Source: a virus
Reading direction: 5' to 3' (one strand)
IMG/VR virus record: IMGVR_UViG_3300044640_002737
Span: 124,001 to 188,000 of that record
Length of the DNA stretch: 64,000 nt
Shown: positions 8,473 through 16,890 of the stretch, piece after piece
Layout: each line of letters opens with the position of its first letter
Position numbering within the stretch: position 1 is the stretch's first letter
Position numbers and translations under genes: made by a program
Notes under the pieces: model-generated
The model's database searches: none
Seen by the model: the letters and a program-made list of their open reading frames with translations, nothing else
Told to the model about the DNA's origin: nothing

Positions 8473-8498
8473 AAACCCCATGATTTCTCATGGGGTTT
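8473..8498 (-). terminator. Rho-independent terminator after the SPFH gene
   Basis: Perfect 11-bp stem AAACCCCATGA / TCATGGGGTTT with a 4-base loop, and a T-run on the minus strand. It ends the NAMPT-SPFH unit 18 bases past the stop codon. Confidence 0.9.
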
Positions 8499-8516
8499 AA
8501 TATATCCAGATTTAGA

Positions 8517-10409
8517 TTATTTATCTTTTTTCGGACTTTCCTGAGTTATTGAGCTCAATGGTGTTTCTGTAGTAGATGCATTTGCATTTTTTCTAGCAGT
8601 AACCTGACTTAATAATTCCATCCCAAGTAATCCCGAGATTGGACCATTAGATCCGCTTTCTCCACCTGTGATAAGAATTTCAGGGATAATCTTGATATTG
8701 TTCACCCCAATCGATTCAACTACTTTTAATTGACCGAAATTGGCTTCACCCATTGCTTTAACCTGTAAATCGTAAGCTTCCGCTGTTGCTTTACCGATCG
8801 CTTCAATCTTAGTAGCTTCCGCTGTACCTGTTAATTGAATTTGTTTCGCTTCAGCTTCAGCATTTAAGATTTTGGCTTTTGCGTTTGCACCAGCTTTTAA
8901 TTCTATCGCCTTAGCTTCACCTTCAGATTTTTTAACCGCTGCTTGAGCTTCTCTTTCGGAGATTTCTACAGATTGTTGTGCCTGAACCATTTGTCCCTGC
9001 ATATCAGCAAGTGCTTTAGCAGATTCTAAAGTTTTACGTTTATCCTGTGCTTTACGTTGAGTATCAAAAGTTACTTCCTCCTCCGATGCAATCTTACGAT
9101 CTGTTAGGGTTTTCATTAACTCTGCTGGTGGAACGATATCTCCGATAAGAGTATCAACAGCATGAACATTATATTCCTCCAGTACCTGACTGATCTTTTC
9201 CTTAGCAGCAGTTTGTCTTTGCTGTCTAGTTGATAGGAAAGAAATAACATCCGAATCCTGAGCTGAGTTTCTGAAGTAGTTACCAATTGTAGGTTCTAAT
9301 ACCTGAGATACTAGGTTTGACATTGAACCAAATCGAGCAATTACCTTAGGAGCTTCAGTTGAAGGTACGTGAATGATTTGTGATACGTCCAAGTTGAATG
9401 GGAATCCATCTTGAGATCGAACTGTAATTGTACTTAAGTTCTGATCCAAATTATGTGATTCGTTTCTAGCAGTTGCCCAGTTAAGAACTAGATTGGTTGT
9501 AGGTACGATTTCAATTTTTTGTGTGTAAGGATTAATTGCATATTTACCAGGGTCTAATACCGAAGCCCAAACTCCTTTTTGCCCCTTCTTAACAATATTA
9601 CCGTGTTTGAATCCGTCACCAGTAGTGTCCTCACCTTCATCTCCAACATATGATATTACCACACCGACATGACCGATTGGAATAGAAGTCATTTCTTTTT
9701 TCTCTACCTCAACTGCCCAAGGGTTAAGAGAATAAGAACCAGCTTGAATAACCTGGATTTGCATACCTCTTTGACCTCCCTTTGATAAAAACTTATCAAA
9801 ATCTTGGAAATTATTATGACCTTCAATTACTGATCCTGCAATGGAAGCTAGTTCTAGAGGAGTTCCGTCTAATGCCGTTACTACACCGACCATCCCATCT
9901 TCGATGCTTGTGATATCAGCTAAGAATATTTCAAATAAATATGGATTGATACGATAAACCCCATTGTTTAAGTAACCAACCTGTTTACCTCGCTGTCCGC
10001 CATTTAATAGGAATGCCCTAGTGTCTTGATAATTATCACATTCAATATTTCGGGCAAGAATAGATCCAGTAGGTAATTGTGCACCGTCTTTAGCAGATAG
10101 CAAACCAATCTTACCTTTCGGAATTACAGTCAATGGAGATTGATCAATTGAATATTGCCACACCCAATAACCCCAATAAAGTCCAGGAGCTAGTGGATCC
10201 GCCTGGTAACCAGGTTCTCCATTTAGTGCAATAATTTTCCCATCAGGAAGAGATTTGTTTGCACCGAACAAAACGAATTTTTTGGTAACTAAACCGATTT
10301 TGTCTTCTGGTATAATAACCATACCGAAGAAGAAACGTAGCGTGAACTTGTAAAACAAGAGAGCTAAAATTGGGATTAATACCCAGGCATAAGATAATAG
10401 AATTTCCAT
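8517..10409 (-). CDS. SPFH/flotillin-like membrane protein with internal repeats, 630 aa
   Basis: An N-terminal membrane segment (about 5-32) is followed by three copies of a unit with GGQRG then G-x-Y-x-(I/L)NP at about residues 137-156, 211-230 and 275-294 (the last reads KKGQKG). A band-7 domain follows at about 300-430 and then a long Ala/Glu/Lys coiled coil (about 440-570). The tail is Ser/Thr rich. SPFH proteins form membrane-bound rings that organise membranes or restrain proteases. Family members are often about 300-500 residues, so the triplicated front part is unusual. It is the last gene of the NAMPT unit. Confidence 0.85.
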   Translation of the reverse strand: MEILLSYAWVLIPILALLFYKFTLRFFFGMVIIPEDKIGLVTKKFVLFGANKSLPDGKIIALNGEPGYQADPLAPGLYWGYWVWQYSIDQSPLTVIPKGKIGLLSAKDGAQLPTGSILARNIECDNYQDTRAFLLNGGQRGKQVGYLNNGVYRINPYLFEIFLADITSIEDGMVGVVTALDGTPLELASIAGSVIEGHNNFQDFDKFLSKGGQRGMQIQVIQAGSYSLNPWAVEVEKKEMTSIPIGHVGVVISYVGDEGEDTTGDGFKHGNIVKKGQKGVWASVLDPGKYAINPYTQKIEIVPTTNLVLNWATARNESHNLDQNLSTITVRSQDGFPFNLDVSQIIHVPSTEAPKVIARFGSMSNLVSQVLEPTIGNYFRNSAQDSDVISFLSTRQQRQTAAKEKISQVLEEYNVHAVDTLIGDIVPPAELMKTLTDRKIASEEEVTFDTQRKAQDKRKTLESAKALADMQGQMVQAQQSVEISEREAQAAVKKSEGEAKAIELKAGANAKAKILNAEAEAKQIQLTGTAEATKIEAIGKATAEAYDLQVKAMGEANFGQLKVVESIGVNNIKIIPEILITGGESGSNGPISGLLGMELLSQVTARKNANASTTETPLSSITQESPKKDK

Positions 10410-10433
10410 TTAATTTTTGATTTTTAATAAAAT

Positions 10434-10697
10434 TTATTTTATACGATGTTTACGTAAATTCATATTTAATGAATCAACCATATGAACTGCATCGCTCCAG
10501 CTCACTTCTTTTGATAGATGAATGCGATCATCTGCCGAGTTCTCGATATCTGCGGTAATCGCTGGAATTCCATCATACCCAATCCCTAGTTCATATCTAA
10601 CCACGTGTTTTGGTGATACTACATGATGAACTAATGTCCCAGTTAATGTTGCAATTACCAGGATTGCAAGCCATTGCCATACTTTTTCCATTGCCAT
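10434..10697 (-). CDS. single-pass membrane protein, 87 aa
   Basis: One transmembrane helix near the N-terminus (about 8-25), then a short soluble part with His/Asp residues and a basic tail. It lies two bases after NAMPT and 24 before the SPFH gene in one unit, so it may help the membrane-bound SPFH protein. Translation can start at M1 or M3. Family not recognised. Confidence 0.65.
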   Translation of the reverse strand: MAMEKVWQWLAILVIATLTGTLVHHVVSPKHVVRYELGIGYDGIPAITADIENSADDRIHLSKEVSWSDAVHMVDSLNMNLRKHRIK

Positions 10698-10699
10698 AA

Positions 10700-12217
10700 T
10701 TATAAAGAATTTAATTTGTTACGTACTTCCTCAAGAGTTGTTTCGTTAACGAATCTTCCCTCTTCATAGATTGTTTGTAAAAAGCCCTGCTCCTCCTGTT
10801 CCCAAGTACATTGAGTATTAACATGATATTCATCGCCTTCCATTACAACTTGAACTAATCCCTTCAATGATTTTTTAGTTCCGTCGTCAGTGATTGGATC
10901 TTTATAGATGTCATAAGCAACCTTTTCAGTATTTAGATTTTGGTCTAAAAATTCACCAAATATAGGTTCTTCTACTTCGAACCAAGCTCCTTTAGCAGCG
11001 AATCCCAAAGTATCTCTAGTATTCATTTGATAAGTGAATGATCCGATTCCCAACACGATGTTTGTTGAAGCAAAACCTTTTTCTTCTAATCTTTCATAGA
11101 TTTGAATCTGACGACCAACTGTGATTGAATCCCCGTAGATCGCACCAATATGTGGATCAAGAACTTTGTATCCTTGTTCGTTGATTGTTCCACCGAAGAT
11201 ATCCCAAAGTAATTCAACTACACCTTTTCTTTGTGGTGAATTAGGATCATTGTGCTTAAACACATCCACTGAACCACAGATAATATCTACTGGATCACCA
11301 GAGTCAGGACGGATAACAAGTTTTCCATCACGTGACATGATTTGCTCTTTATTTGCAGGAAGATATTCCGTGATAAGTTTCCATAAATCAAAAGTGTCAG
11401 ATACAATTGATAGGATTCCTGTAGGGAATTCAGTTAACCAATCGGAGATCATTTGTTGTTCTCCTACAGTAAATATCTTTGTTGTTGATACTGAGTGTTC
11501 AGAAGCGTTAACAGAATTGATGCAGACATCGTTTTCTGGCTCGTTATAGAAGTATCGTGCTGCAGGAATACAAACAATAGTGTCAGATCCTCTGAATGAC
11601 GTAGCGTGTCCTAAACCACTAGATAACATATCCCATGGAGATAAACCTCTAGCAGAGAAGTCGTGACATAGGAAAGGAATTAACCAAGCGTTAGCCGGAT
11701 CAGTTTTCGTAACCCATTCAACCAAATTTCTTCGGTATCTTAGTGCAAGTGTAGCAGAGGTTGCTGGTTTCCATGCCAATGAAGATATGATGGTCTCCAA
11801 ATATAATGTTAACCATCCGAATCCATCCACAGTATTCACAAATGTCATGTGAGGGATGTTAGGGTTTGTTTCGATACCTTCAGGTAAAGCTTTAATTCTA
11901 ATAGGCAAGTAACCCAGATGATGTAATTCCGAGAAGTGTGAACCATCGAACGGAAGTCCTAAATACTTTGACATATCATCGGAAAATTTAGTAGCAACGC
12001 TAATTGGTTGTTTGAAAAAATTCTCTTCGAATTCATCATGTAACCATTTCACTACCAATTGTTGACCGAATGATACTATTTTATCTACTCCCTCAGGAGC
12101 ATGCTTTGTGCTTCGTGGAATCCAAGTACCGTACAAACGGGTTGTTCCGGGAGCTAACATTTTCTTGTGGCCAATTTTATAGCCATCAGTGTAAAATAAA
12201 CTTGTGGGTTTAAACAT
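10700..12217 (-). CDS. nadV: nicotinamide phosphoribosyltransferase family protein (NAMPT/NadV or Namat), 505 aa
   Basis: Full-length NAMPT family member. The family residues are all present: R190 in HDFSARG, D212 in FRGSDT, H241 in ASEHSVST (phosphohistidine position), R303 and D305 in VIRPDSGDP, the YGDS loop at 361-364 and GSFTYQMNTRDTLGFA near 392. Classical members join nicotinamide to PRPP to make NMN. Phage members of the NARP1 pathway (Namat) instead join nicotinamide to ADP-ribose-pyrophosphate and make NAD directly; motifs visible here do not decide between them. It heads its own CCG-type promoter unit with a membrane peptide and SPFH protein; a Prs-type partner gene lies 4.7 kb away. 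Confidence 0.92.
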   Translation of the reverse strand: MFKPTSLFYTDGYKIGHKKMLAPGTTRLYGTWIPRSTKHAPEGVDKIVSFGQQLVVKWLHDEFEENFFKQPISVATKFSDDMSKYLGLPFDGSHFSELHHLGYLPIRIKALPEGIETNPNIPHMTFVNTVDGFGWLTLYLETIISSLAWKPATSATLALRYRRNLVEWVTKTDPANAWLIPFLCHDFSARGLSPWDMLSSGLGHATSFRGSDTIVCIPAARYFYNEPENDVCINSVNASEHSVSTTKIFTVGEQQMISDWLTEFPTGILSIVSDTFDLWKLITEYLPANKEQIMSRDGKLVIRPDSGDPVDIICGSVDVFKHNDPNSPQRKGVVELLWDIFGGTINEQGYKVLDPHIGAIYGDSITVGRQIQIYERLEEKGFASTNIVLGIGSFTYQMNTRDTLGFAAKGAWFEVEEPIFGEFLDQNLNTEKVAYDIYKDPITDDGTKKSLKGLVQVVMEGDEYHVNTQCTWEQEEQGFLQTIYEEGRFVNETTLEEVRNKLNSL

Positions 12218-12235
12218 ATTTATATTTTTAGTTTT

Positions 12236-12267
12236 GTAAAGATATTAAATTTATACGGGATAAAAAA
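12236..12267 (-). promoter_or_regulatory. CCG-N11 promoter of the NAMPT unit
   Basis: TTTTTTATCCCG, 11 bases, then TATCTTTAC on the minus strand. The ATG of NAMPT is 18 bases downstream. Part of the 16-copy family. Confidence 0.8.
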
Positions 12268-12268
12268 A

Positions 12269-12778
12269 TTACAACTCACTTTTTAATTTAAGTGATCTAT
12301 ATAGATGGTCGGTATCTATTCCAGTATTTGCTTCTTTGTTATCTGAGTCCTTACGTACCCAGTTATCATCGGACCATGAATTCTCCCATTCTCCATTCGC
12401 TGATATGAATTCTCTCTTTTCATCTACGGGAACGTTTTCGTATTGATCATATTCCAACCAAGTGATTTTTATATTCCTCTCGGTTGCAAATAGTATCTCT
12501 TCGGCAAGACCCCTTGAATTCTCCCATCCTGGCATTTTATAAACCAGTAGCTCATCAGCATGTTCTAGAAATGCAAGACAAAATGATTTCCAGAATTCCC
12601 AATTGGTTGGCATATGTTTAAACTCAATAAGAGTATGCCCATATGTTATTGGCGAGAAAGCAACTTTTCCATTTGAGCATTCTCTTGCAGCTAGTCTGGA
12701 AACTATATTAAAGTTTTCCTCTCTAACAGCTGGATCCTGATTTGAATATGGCGATCCTATATAGACTAATTTGCTCAT
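12269..12778 (-). CDS. DUF1937-family protein, deoxyribosyltransferase-like fold, 169 aa
   Basis: LVYIGSPYSNQDPAV, VAFSPITYGHTLIE, TNWEFWKSFCLAFLEHADELLVYKMPGW and SRGLAEEILFATERNI follow the DUF1937 pattern in order. This family has the nucleoside 2-deoxyribosyltransferase fold but unknown substrate. A poorly conserved acidic tail of about 50 residues is added. It is the last gene of the 14.6-12.3 kb unit and precedes the NAMPT promoter. Confidence 0.8.
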   Translation of the reverse strand: MSKLVYIGSPYSNQDPAVREENFNIVSRLAARECSNGKVAFSPITYGHTLIEFKHMPTNWEFWKSFCLAFLEHADELLVYKMPGWENSRGLAEEILFATERNIKITWLEYDQYENVPVDEKREFISANGEWENSWSDDNWVRKDSDNKEANTGIDTDHLYRSLKLKSEL

Positions 12779-12782
12779 TGAC

Positions 12783-13031
12783 CTAGTAGGTGAAAGTTAA
12801 CCACATACCTTCTCTCTGATCACTATTCCATTTAACTGAACTCCATCCAGCGGAAATATATTTGGATTCAAGTAGTCCGAAATGTCTTTGTGACATTCCA
12901 TTTGGAATGTCTATAGAAACCGAACCTCCTTTTACTACGGTTTTTTTCTCCAGTTGAGAATCCAATTTAAGTTCAAATTCATCAACTTCCCTCTGGAAAG
13001 CTTTGTTTAAGTATTCTGGTGATGTTGCCAT
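12783..13031 (-). CDS. hypothetical protein, 82 aa
   Basis: Not recognised. An N-terminal amphipathic helix (EYLNKAFQREVDEFELKLDSQLEKK) precedes a beta-rich part ending in GMWLTFTY. The layout suggests a small helper or DNA-mimic-sized protein, but nothing assigns it. It sits between the NADAR gene (1-base gap) and DUF1937 gene (4-base gap). Confidence 0.6.
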   Translation of the reverse strand: MATSPEYLNKAFQREVDEFELKLDSQLEKKTVVKGGSVSIDIPNGMSQRHFGLLESKYISAGWSSVKWNSDQREGMWLTFTY

Positions 13032-13032
13032 T

Positions 13033-13524
13033 TTATTTAGATTTTAATAGATTATCTCTAAGATCAGTTAGAACTTCGCCTAGCCAATTTGTACCTCTCC
13101 AATTTTTAGGATCGTGTATTTTAGGGTCATCCTCGCCAAGACCTATACCCCAGATTTTATCGTAGGGTGAAGCTTCAACAAGTAAGGTTCCTTCGGTGTC
13201 CAATAATGTTTTTAGTAATTTTGGATTCTGAGTGAATTTCAAATGACATCCATTGTAAACAATTTTTTTAGCATTTTCTGTCCAGACATCAGAATTGAAA
13301 TTCTTAACCTTTCTCCCTAGCTCCTTTTGTTTACCAGGATCCTTTGAGAATAAAATTTCCTCTCTGGTTTCTTCGTCGCCAAATAGCTTAGCCTTTTCCG
13401 CCATCATCCATTGCTCTGAGCAATTATATTCGTTTCCCTCCTCGTCCTCAAATGAACATGGATGCCAATTGGAGAACGGGTGACGTGTTTTATAGAAGAA
13501 TGTGTATTTAGTGTATGTTTTCAT
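13033..13524 (-). CDS. NADAR/YbiA-like domain protein, 163 aa
   Basis: FSNWHPCSFEDEEGNEYNCSEQWMMAEKAKLFGDE is the hallmark opening of the NADAR (YbiA) family (described in pieces: FSNW, then CSEQWMMAEKA). The later RKVKNFNSDVWTENAKKIVY and IWGIGLGEDDP complete the fold. NADAR proteins act on ADP-ribose-linked chemistry, including removal of ADP-ribose from guanine in DNA and N-glycoside cleavage. Length is normal for a single domain. In this region with NAMPT, macro domain and Prs it is likely part of NAD/ADP-ribose handling. Confidence 0.9.
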   Translation of the reverse strand: MKTYTKYTFFYKTRHPFSNWHPCSFEDEEGNEYNCSEQWMMAEKAKLFGDEETREEILFSKDPGKQKELGRKVKNFNSDVWTENAKKIVYNGCHLKFTQNPKLLKTLLDTEGTLLVEASPYDKIWGIGLGEDDPKIHDPKNWRGTNWLGEVLTDLRDNLLKSK

Positions 13525-13528
13525 TTGA

Positions 13529-13939
13529 TTAGATATTAACTATTACGTGAAATTGTTTTTCTGATGAGTTAATTAAATCATCAACATATTTTTGAGCCTC
13601 TGTGTTATCATTGAAGTTAACTCCAAAAGATTGTTTATAACCAAAACGAATTTCTACATGTGCTTTGTTATAAATTCTTTCTGTGATATCGCATACTTTG
13701 TACGAAGAATAATCTGCAAAATACGATACTGGTTTTCTCCAATGCGTATTGTATTCGTTTCCGTCCTTATCAATATAATCATTCCAACCTGCTGGAATTG
13801 CTTCATGCATACCATATTTAATTCCTAGGAATGTTTTAGGTCTAGATGGAATCTCTTGGAACCATCCATATTCTGTTTCTTTTTCTCCCGTTAGAGTAAT
13901 AGAATCTACTTTGTCTAATTCAAAATAATGTTTTTTCAT
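13529..13939 (-). CDS. hypothetical protein, 136 aa
   Basis: Not recognised. Aromatic-rich, predicted mixed beta/alpha. It lies five bases upstream of NADAR in the same unit. It has no membrane segment and no obvious catalytic signature. Confidence 0.65.
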   Translation of the reverse strand: MKKHYFELDKVDSITLTGEKETEYGWFQEIPSRPKTFLGIKYGMHEAIPAGWNDYIDKDGNEYNTHWRKPVSYFADYSSYKVCDITERIYNKAHVEIRFGYKQSFGVNFNDNTEAQKYVDDLINSSEKQFHVIVNI

Positions 13940-13952
13940 AATTACGTATTTA

Positions 13953-14600
13953 TTATTTTATGCTGTCTATTAATAAAAGTTCTGCCGTTTGAAAATCTAT
14001 GCGGTAGATTCCTAATGGTAACTTAACCTCCTTATCATACCAATCGTATCTATGTTCAACAATAATACAGTTTGTTCCTGTAATTGTAGTTGAAGACTTT
14101 GGAGCAATTGCAGCACCACTTCTCAAATCATATATGTAATTATTAATCGAACCAAGATGACCACCAATATGACTAGGATAATCCAATCCCTTTCTACCCA
14201 TAACAATTTCACCTAAATTGTTAATGATAACATGTGTTCCAAAATCAAATCCTTTAGAATTCTTTTTGTCTTCTACGTAATGTATCAGTGAACAATAACC
14301 ATCTTTAAATTTACCACCAGTTCCACCTCTACGAAATACTTCACTAGAAACCTTAAGATCGTTATGATATAAATGAGAGTAATTATCTCGATTATCAACT
14401 GGATTTCCTTTTAAATCTTTCATTTCGATTTTTCGAAGTTCGTATCCATCACCTAATCGATCATGTGGATATTTCTCTTTCTCTTCGAAAGGTAATCCTC
14501 CAAAAAAACTATGGACCCCTCCGGAACCCATCATTTGGGTAAATGCAGCAAGCATTTCCATTGGATTCTCGATGTCTAGGTGTTCTTTTTTATTTTTCAT
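13953..14600 (-). CDS. hypothetical protein, 215 aa
   Basis: First gene of the unit, with a CCG-type promoter 17 bases upstream. The N-terminal region is Met/Gly rich (MEMLAAFTQMMGSGG), then Gly- and Tyr-rich beta segments. A C-terminal tail YRIDFQTAELLLIDSIK ends in a hydrophobic strand. No family recognised. Confidence 0.7.
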   Translation of the reverse strand: MKNKKEHLDIENPMEMLAAFTQMMGSGGVHSFFGGLPFEEKEKYPHDRLGDGYELRKIEMKDLKGNPVDNRDNYSHLYHNDLKVSSEVFRRGGTGGKFKDGYCSLIHYVEDKKNSKGFDFGTHVIINNLGEIVMGRKGLDYPSHIGGHLGSINNYIYDLRSGAAIAPKSSTTITGTNCIIVEHRYDWYDKEVKLPLGIYRIDFQTAELLLIDSIK

Positions 14601-14616
14601 ATTTTTTTAATTACGA

Positions 14617-14648
14617 GCAAATATAAAACAAAATCCCGAGATTAAAAA
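14617..14648 (-). promoter_or_regulatory. CTCG-N11-TATATTTGC promoter embedded in a terminator
   Basis: TTTTTTAATCTCG, 11 bases, TATATTTGC on the minus strand. The upstream block lies inside the hairpin at 14634-14657, so the terminator of one unit carries the promoter block of the next. Confidence 0.75.
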
Positions 14649-14657
14649 ATCTCGGGA
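14634..14657 (-). terminator. terminator after the 16.1-14.7 kb unit
   Basis: Perfect 9-bp stem TCCCGAGAT / ATCTCGGGA with a 6-base A/T loop, followed on the minus strand by TTTTGTTTTA. It lies 28 bases after the stop codon of the 14685-15035 gene. Confidence 0.8.
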
Positions 14658-14684
14658 CAATTATTTACAAAAGTTATCAATAAT

Positions 14685-15035
14685 TTACATCATTAATAGC
14701 AATCGTGGATCTAAATCTTCATAAACATGATCAATATAGAATAGGGTTCCGCTAGGAGAATCCATAGGCTTAACTGGAACCAAATCATCGGAGAAAGACC
14801 TGATCATTCCACCATCTAAACTTCCTATTCCTTCTATCTCGTGATTTTCTAGAATATATCCTGGTTTAGTATTAACGATTAAGTGATCTTTTATGATATC
14901 AGTAGTAATACGCCCTATATAATCAGTAGAAAAAATTGGAAATCCGTCTAGTCTAGATTTTCCTACATATTTAATCCATCCACATCCTGGTTTAACCCCA
15001 ACCCCTTCAGTTCTTTTTACTTTGAATGTTATCAT
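14685..15035 (-). CDS. hypothetical protein with RLLLMM tail, 116 aa
   Basis: Gly-rich beta protein of unknown family. It ends DLDPRLLLMM, almost the same tail as the protein encoded two genes upstream (EFDERLLLMM), although the codons differ. This points to a shared C-terminal signal, docking peptide or degron. It is the last gene before the terminator. Confidence 0.65.
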   Translation of the reverse strand: MITFKVKRTEGVGVKPGCGWIKYVGKSRLDGFPIFSTDYIGRITTDIIKDHLIVNTKPGYILENHEIEGIGSLDGGMIRSFSDDLVPVKPMDSPSGTLFYIDHVYEDLDPRLLLMM

Positions 15036-15037
15036 GG

Positions 15038-15205
15038 TTAAGCTAATAAGATTCTGTTATCCAATTCTTCTTCGATAGGATCTGTATTACACGGACGAGA
15101 TGCGGCATTAATTATTTCTGACATCAGTGCATATGTATCGATATCAGCATATTTCATAGCATGGTATGTTTCGATATCAAACGAATGGTATTTTTCTTTC
15201 CCCAT
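15038..15205 (-). CDS. small acidic protein, 55 aa
   Basis: An ATG at 15205, two bases after the upstream stop, opens a 55-residue frame that fills the gap exactly to the next ATG. It ends ELDNRILLA, a variant of the RLLLMM tail carried by both neighbours. The tight fit and shared tail argue that it is real. Function unknown. Confidence 0.6.
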   Translation of the reverse strand: MGKEKYHSFDIETYHAMKYADIDTYALMSEIINAASRPCNTDPIEEELDNRILLA

Positions 15206-15207
15206 GA

Positions 15208-15756
15208 TTACATCATCAATAATAATCTTTCATCAAATTCAATTCCATCAACCCCTGCGATCCCGGGTCTACCTGAAAACCCAGTAGGTCCTTTAGGTAA
15301 TGGTAATTCAATTTCGCTACAAATATTTGCACCATAGGTGCTATTCATCATAACTCTTTCAGCGTATTTATTTGCTGTCATTTGTTCTTCAAATGCTGAT
15401 GATGATCCCTGTATACCTTTGATGTCCATTCCATTACTATCAGCACAATATATGTTGTGTTCACCTCTTGATGTAATGTAACCAATGTAGATATTTTTAC
15501 CTGATGCATATGCACGGGATAATTCGGATTTCAAACCCTTAGGTAAACCGTGCTGGGATTTTTCCCATGCATTTCCCGGAAGAATGAATATGACTGAATT
15601 TGATGCATCGAATGACCTTTGATTGTATACCGTATCGCGATACCAGTATTGTGGATTACCACCAGCTTCTTTAACAACCGAAGCAAATTCCATAACAGTG
15701 CTCCAATCAACAGAGATCGGAGCACTGATAAATACTTTAGATATCTTATTCAGCAT
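15208..15756 (-). CDS. deoxyribosyltransferase-like protein with collagen-like segment, about 182 aa
   Basis: The N-terminal domain KVFISAPISVDWSTVM, WYRDTVYNQRSFDASNSVIFILPGN and LKSELSRAYASGKNIYIGYIT fits the nucleoside 2-deoxyribosyltransferase/DUF4406-type fold (quoted here in pieces). A short collagen-like stretch (GPTGFSGRPGIAGVDG) follows, then the tail ERLLLMM. I choose the ATG at 15756; a TTG at 15774 is less likely because the frame upstream is inside the previous gene. It overlaps that gene by 11 bases. Confidence 0.65.
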   Translation of the reverse strand: MLNKISKVFISAPISVDWSTVMEFASVVKEAGGNPQYWYRDTVYNQRSFDASNSVIFILPGNAWEKSQHGLPKGLKSELSRAYASGKNIYIGYITSRGEHNIYCADSNGMDIKGIQGSSSAFEEQMTANKYAERVMMNSTYGANICSEIELPLPKGPTGFSGRPGIAGVDGIEFDERLLLMM

Positions 15757-16090
15757 CTGCGAAGTATTTGTCAAAAGACTCTTGCTTAGAAGCTAATTCT
15801 AAACTTGTCAATTTCAACTTATACTCGATGTCGATAACTTTTTTGAATCTTTGTTCAACCGATTCTTTAGTCATTTGTTGGTAACCTTTATTAACATCGG
15901 TTTCCAAGTTGAAGTTAGTTAATTCGAATAACTCATCCTCCATTGATTCTTTCTTAGCAGTTAATGCATCGATAACATCACGTTGAATGTTACGTTTTAC
16001 TGATACGATGTAGTTTTCTGCTCTTTCAGAAACTGATTTGTTAGATTTTAATAAATCTAATGCTTTTACTGATTTTGATTTTGCTGCCAT
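15746..16090 (-). CDS. helical coiled-coil protein, 114 aa
   Basis: Almost entirely helical and highly charged, with heptad-like spacing over about residues 40-110. It is first in its unit, with the CCG-type promoter 38 bases upstream, so probably well expressed. No family recognised; it could be a small DNA-associated or scaffold-like protein. Confidence 0.65.
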   Translation of the reverse strand: MAAKSKSVKALDLLKSNKSVSERAENYIVSVKRNIQRDVIDALTAKKESMEDELFELTNFNLETDVNKGYQQMTKESVEQRFKKVIDIEYKLKLTSLELASKQESFDKYFADAE

Positions 16091-16127
16091 AATTTCTCTT
16101 TATTTTATCAATTTTAATTATTGTTTT

Positions 16128-16160
16128 GCAAATATAGGCTAAAAATTCGGTATTAAAAAA
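16128..16160 (-). promoter_or_regulatory. CCG-N11-TATATTTGC promoter of the 16.1 kb unit
   Basis: TTTTTTTAATACCG, 11 bases, TATATTTGC on the minus strand. Matches the copy at 2264 in both blocks. Confidence 0.8.
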
Positions 16161-16169
16161 ATTTTAGAG

Positions 16170-16358
16170 TTAATTTTCTTCTTCTATAGCCTCAATTATC
16201 GTGAACATCACCGGAAATGACCATATTAATCTATTTGTGTTTCCATATTCACCTGTCCAAAAACAATATGCACCATCCTTAATTGTCATTTCTCTGCATT
16301 CGATAGTTTTTCTCCAAGATTCGGTTTCGATCCTGCACGTTATTTTATATCTCTCCAT
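16170..16358 (-). CDS. small hypothetical protein, 62 aa
   Basis: Short beta-rich protein with two cysteines (ITCRIE and IECREM). It ends just before the promoter at 16128-16160 and starts 10 bases after the macro-domain stop. Last gene of the Prs-macro unit. Function unknown. Confidence 0.55.
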   Translation of the reverse strand: MERYKITCRIETESWRKTIECREMTIKDGAYCFWTGEYGNTNRLIWSFPVMFTIIEAIEEEN

Positions 16359-16368
16359 GTTTTTGTTT

Positions 16369-16884
16369 TTAAGAGGGTTCGTAAATTACAACAGTTACGC
16401 TGCAATCTTTTAATTCTTTTTGTATAATACCCTTGATTCTTTCCCAATCACCGCCAGCAAGACCAGCACCTATCTTAGGAAGACCTATATGCTTACCCTT
16501 AAATCGATAATTCATCTTTTTTATACACATTTCAATTGCAGCATAATCAACCGGATTTTTATCTCCGTCCTTATGATTCCTACCATATTTGTATTGTGTG
16601 TATGCATTGACTACTTCTAATCTCTTGCGGTTACCTTCTTCATCAAATACGAACCAAGCGTATGATTCAATATTTCCTAGCTTAGACATATCACCTCTTT
16701 TATCCGGGAATGATGTTGATTCACCGTGATATTTTTCGGGATCGTTACAAGAAAAAGCCTTTGCCATCTGTGGAGCAATTCCTGCACCCATTTGGCAAAA
16801 ACAATTACATCCATGTGCAATGACATCAAAACTGGCTCCCTGAGCTAGTTTTATCAGATCTCCTTTTATTTCTTTGTATTCCAT
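16369..16884 (-). CDS. macro-domain protein (Poa1-like ADP-ribose-phosphatase/hydrolase type), 171 aa
   Basis: Single macro domain: GDLIKLAQGASFDVIAHGCN at the start, CFCQMGAGIAPQMAKAF for the ADP-ribose-binding loop and IGLPKIGAGLAGGDWERI for the second loop. This motif set resembles Poa1-type ADP-ribose-1''-phosphatases and related de-ADP-ribosylating enzymes. It lies six bases downstream of the Prs gene, in one unit. Plausible roles are removal of ADP-ribose from targets or clean-up of ADP-ribose-1''-phosphate made after tRNA ligation; the sequence does not decide. Confidence 0.92.
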   Translation of the reverse strand: MEYKEIKGDLIKLAQGASFDVIAHGCNCFCQMGAGIAPQMAKAFSCNDPEKYHGESTSFPDKRGDMSKLGNIESYAWFVFDEEGNRKRLEVVNAYTQYKYGRNHKDGDKNPVDYAAIEMCIKKMNYRFKGKHIGLPKIGAGLAGGDWERIKGIIQKELKDCSVTVVIYEPS

Positions 16885-16890
16885 AGTGTT

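Noticed and set aside
11166-11549. 127-codon plus-strand open frame opposite NAMPT
   Set aside because: Lies entirely within the antisense of a complete NAMPT gene, with no promoter and a Ser/Pro-rich product typical of shadow frames.
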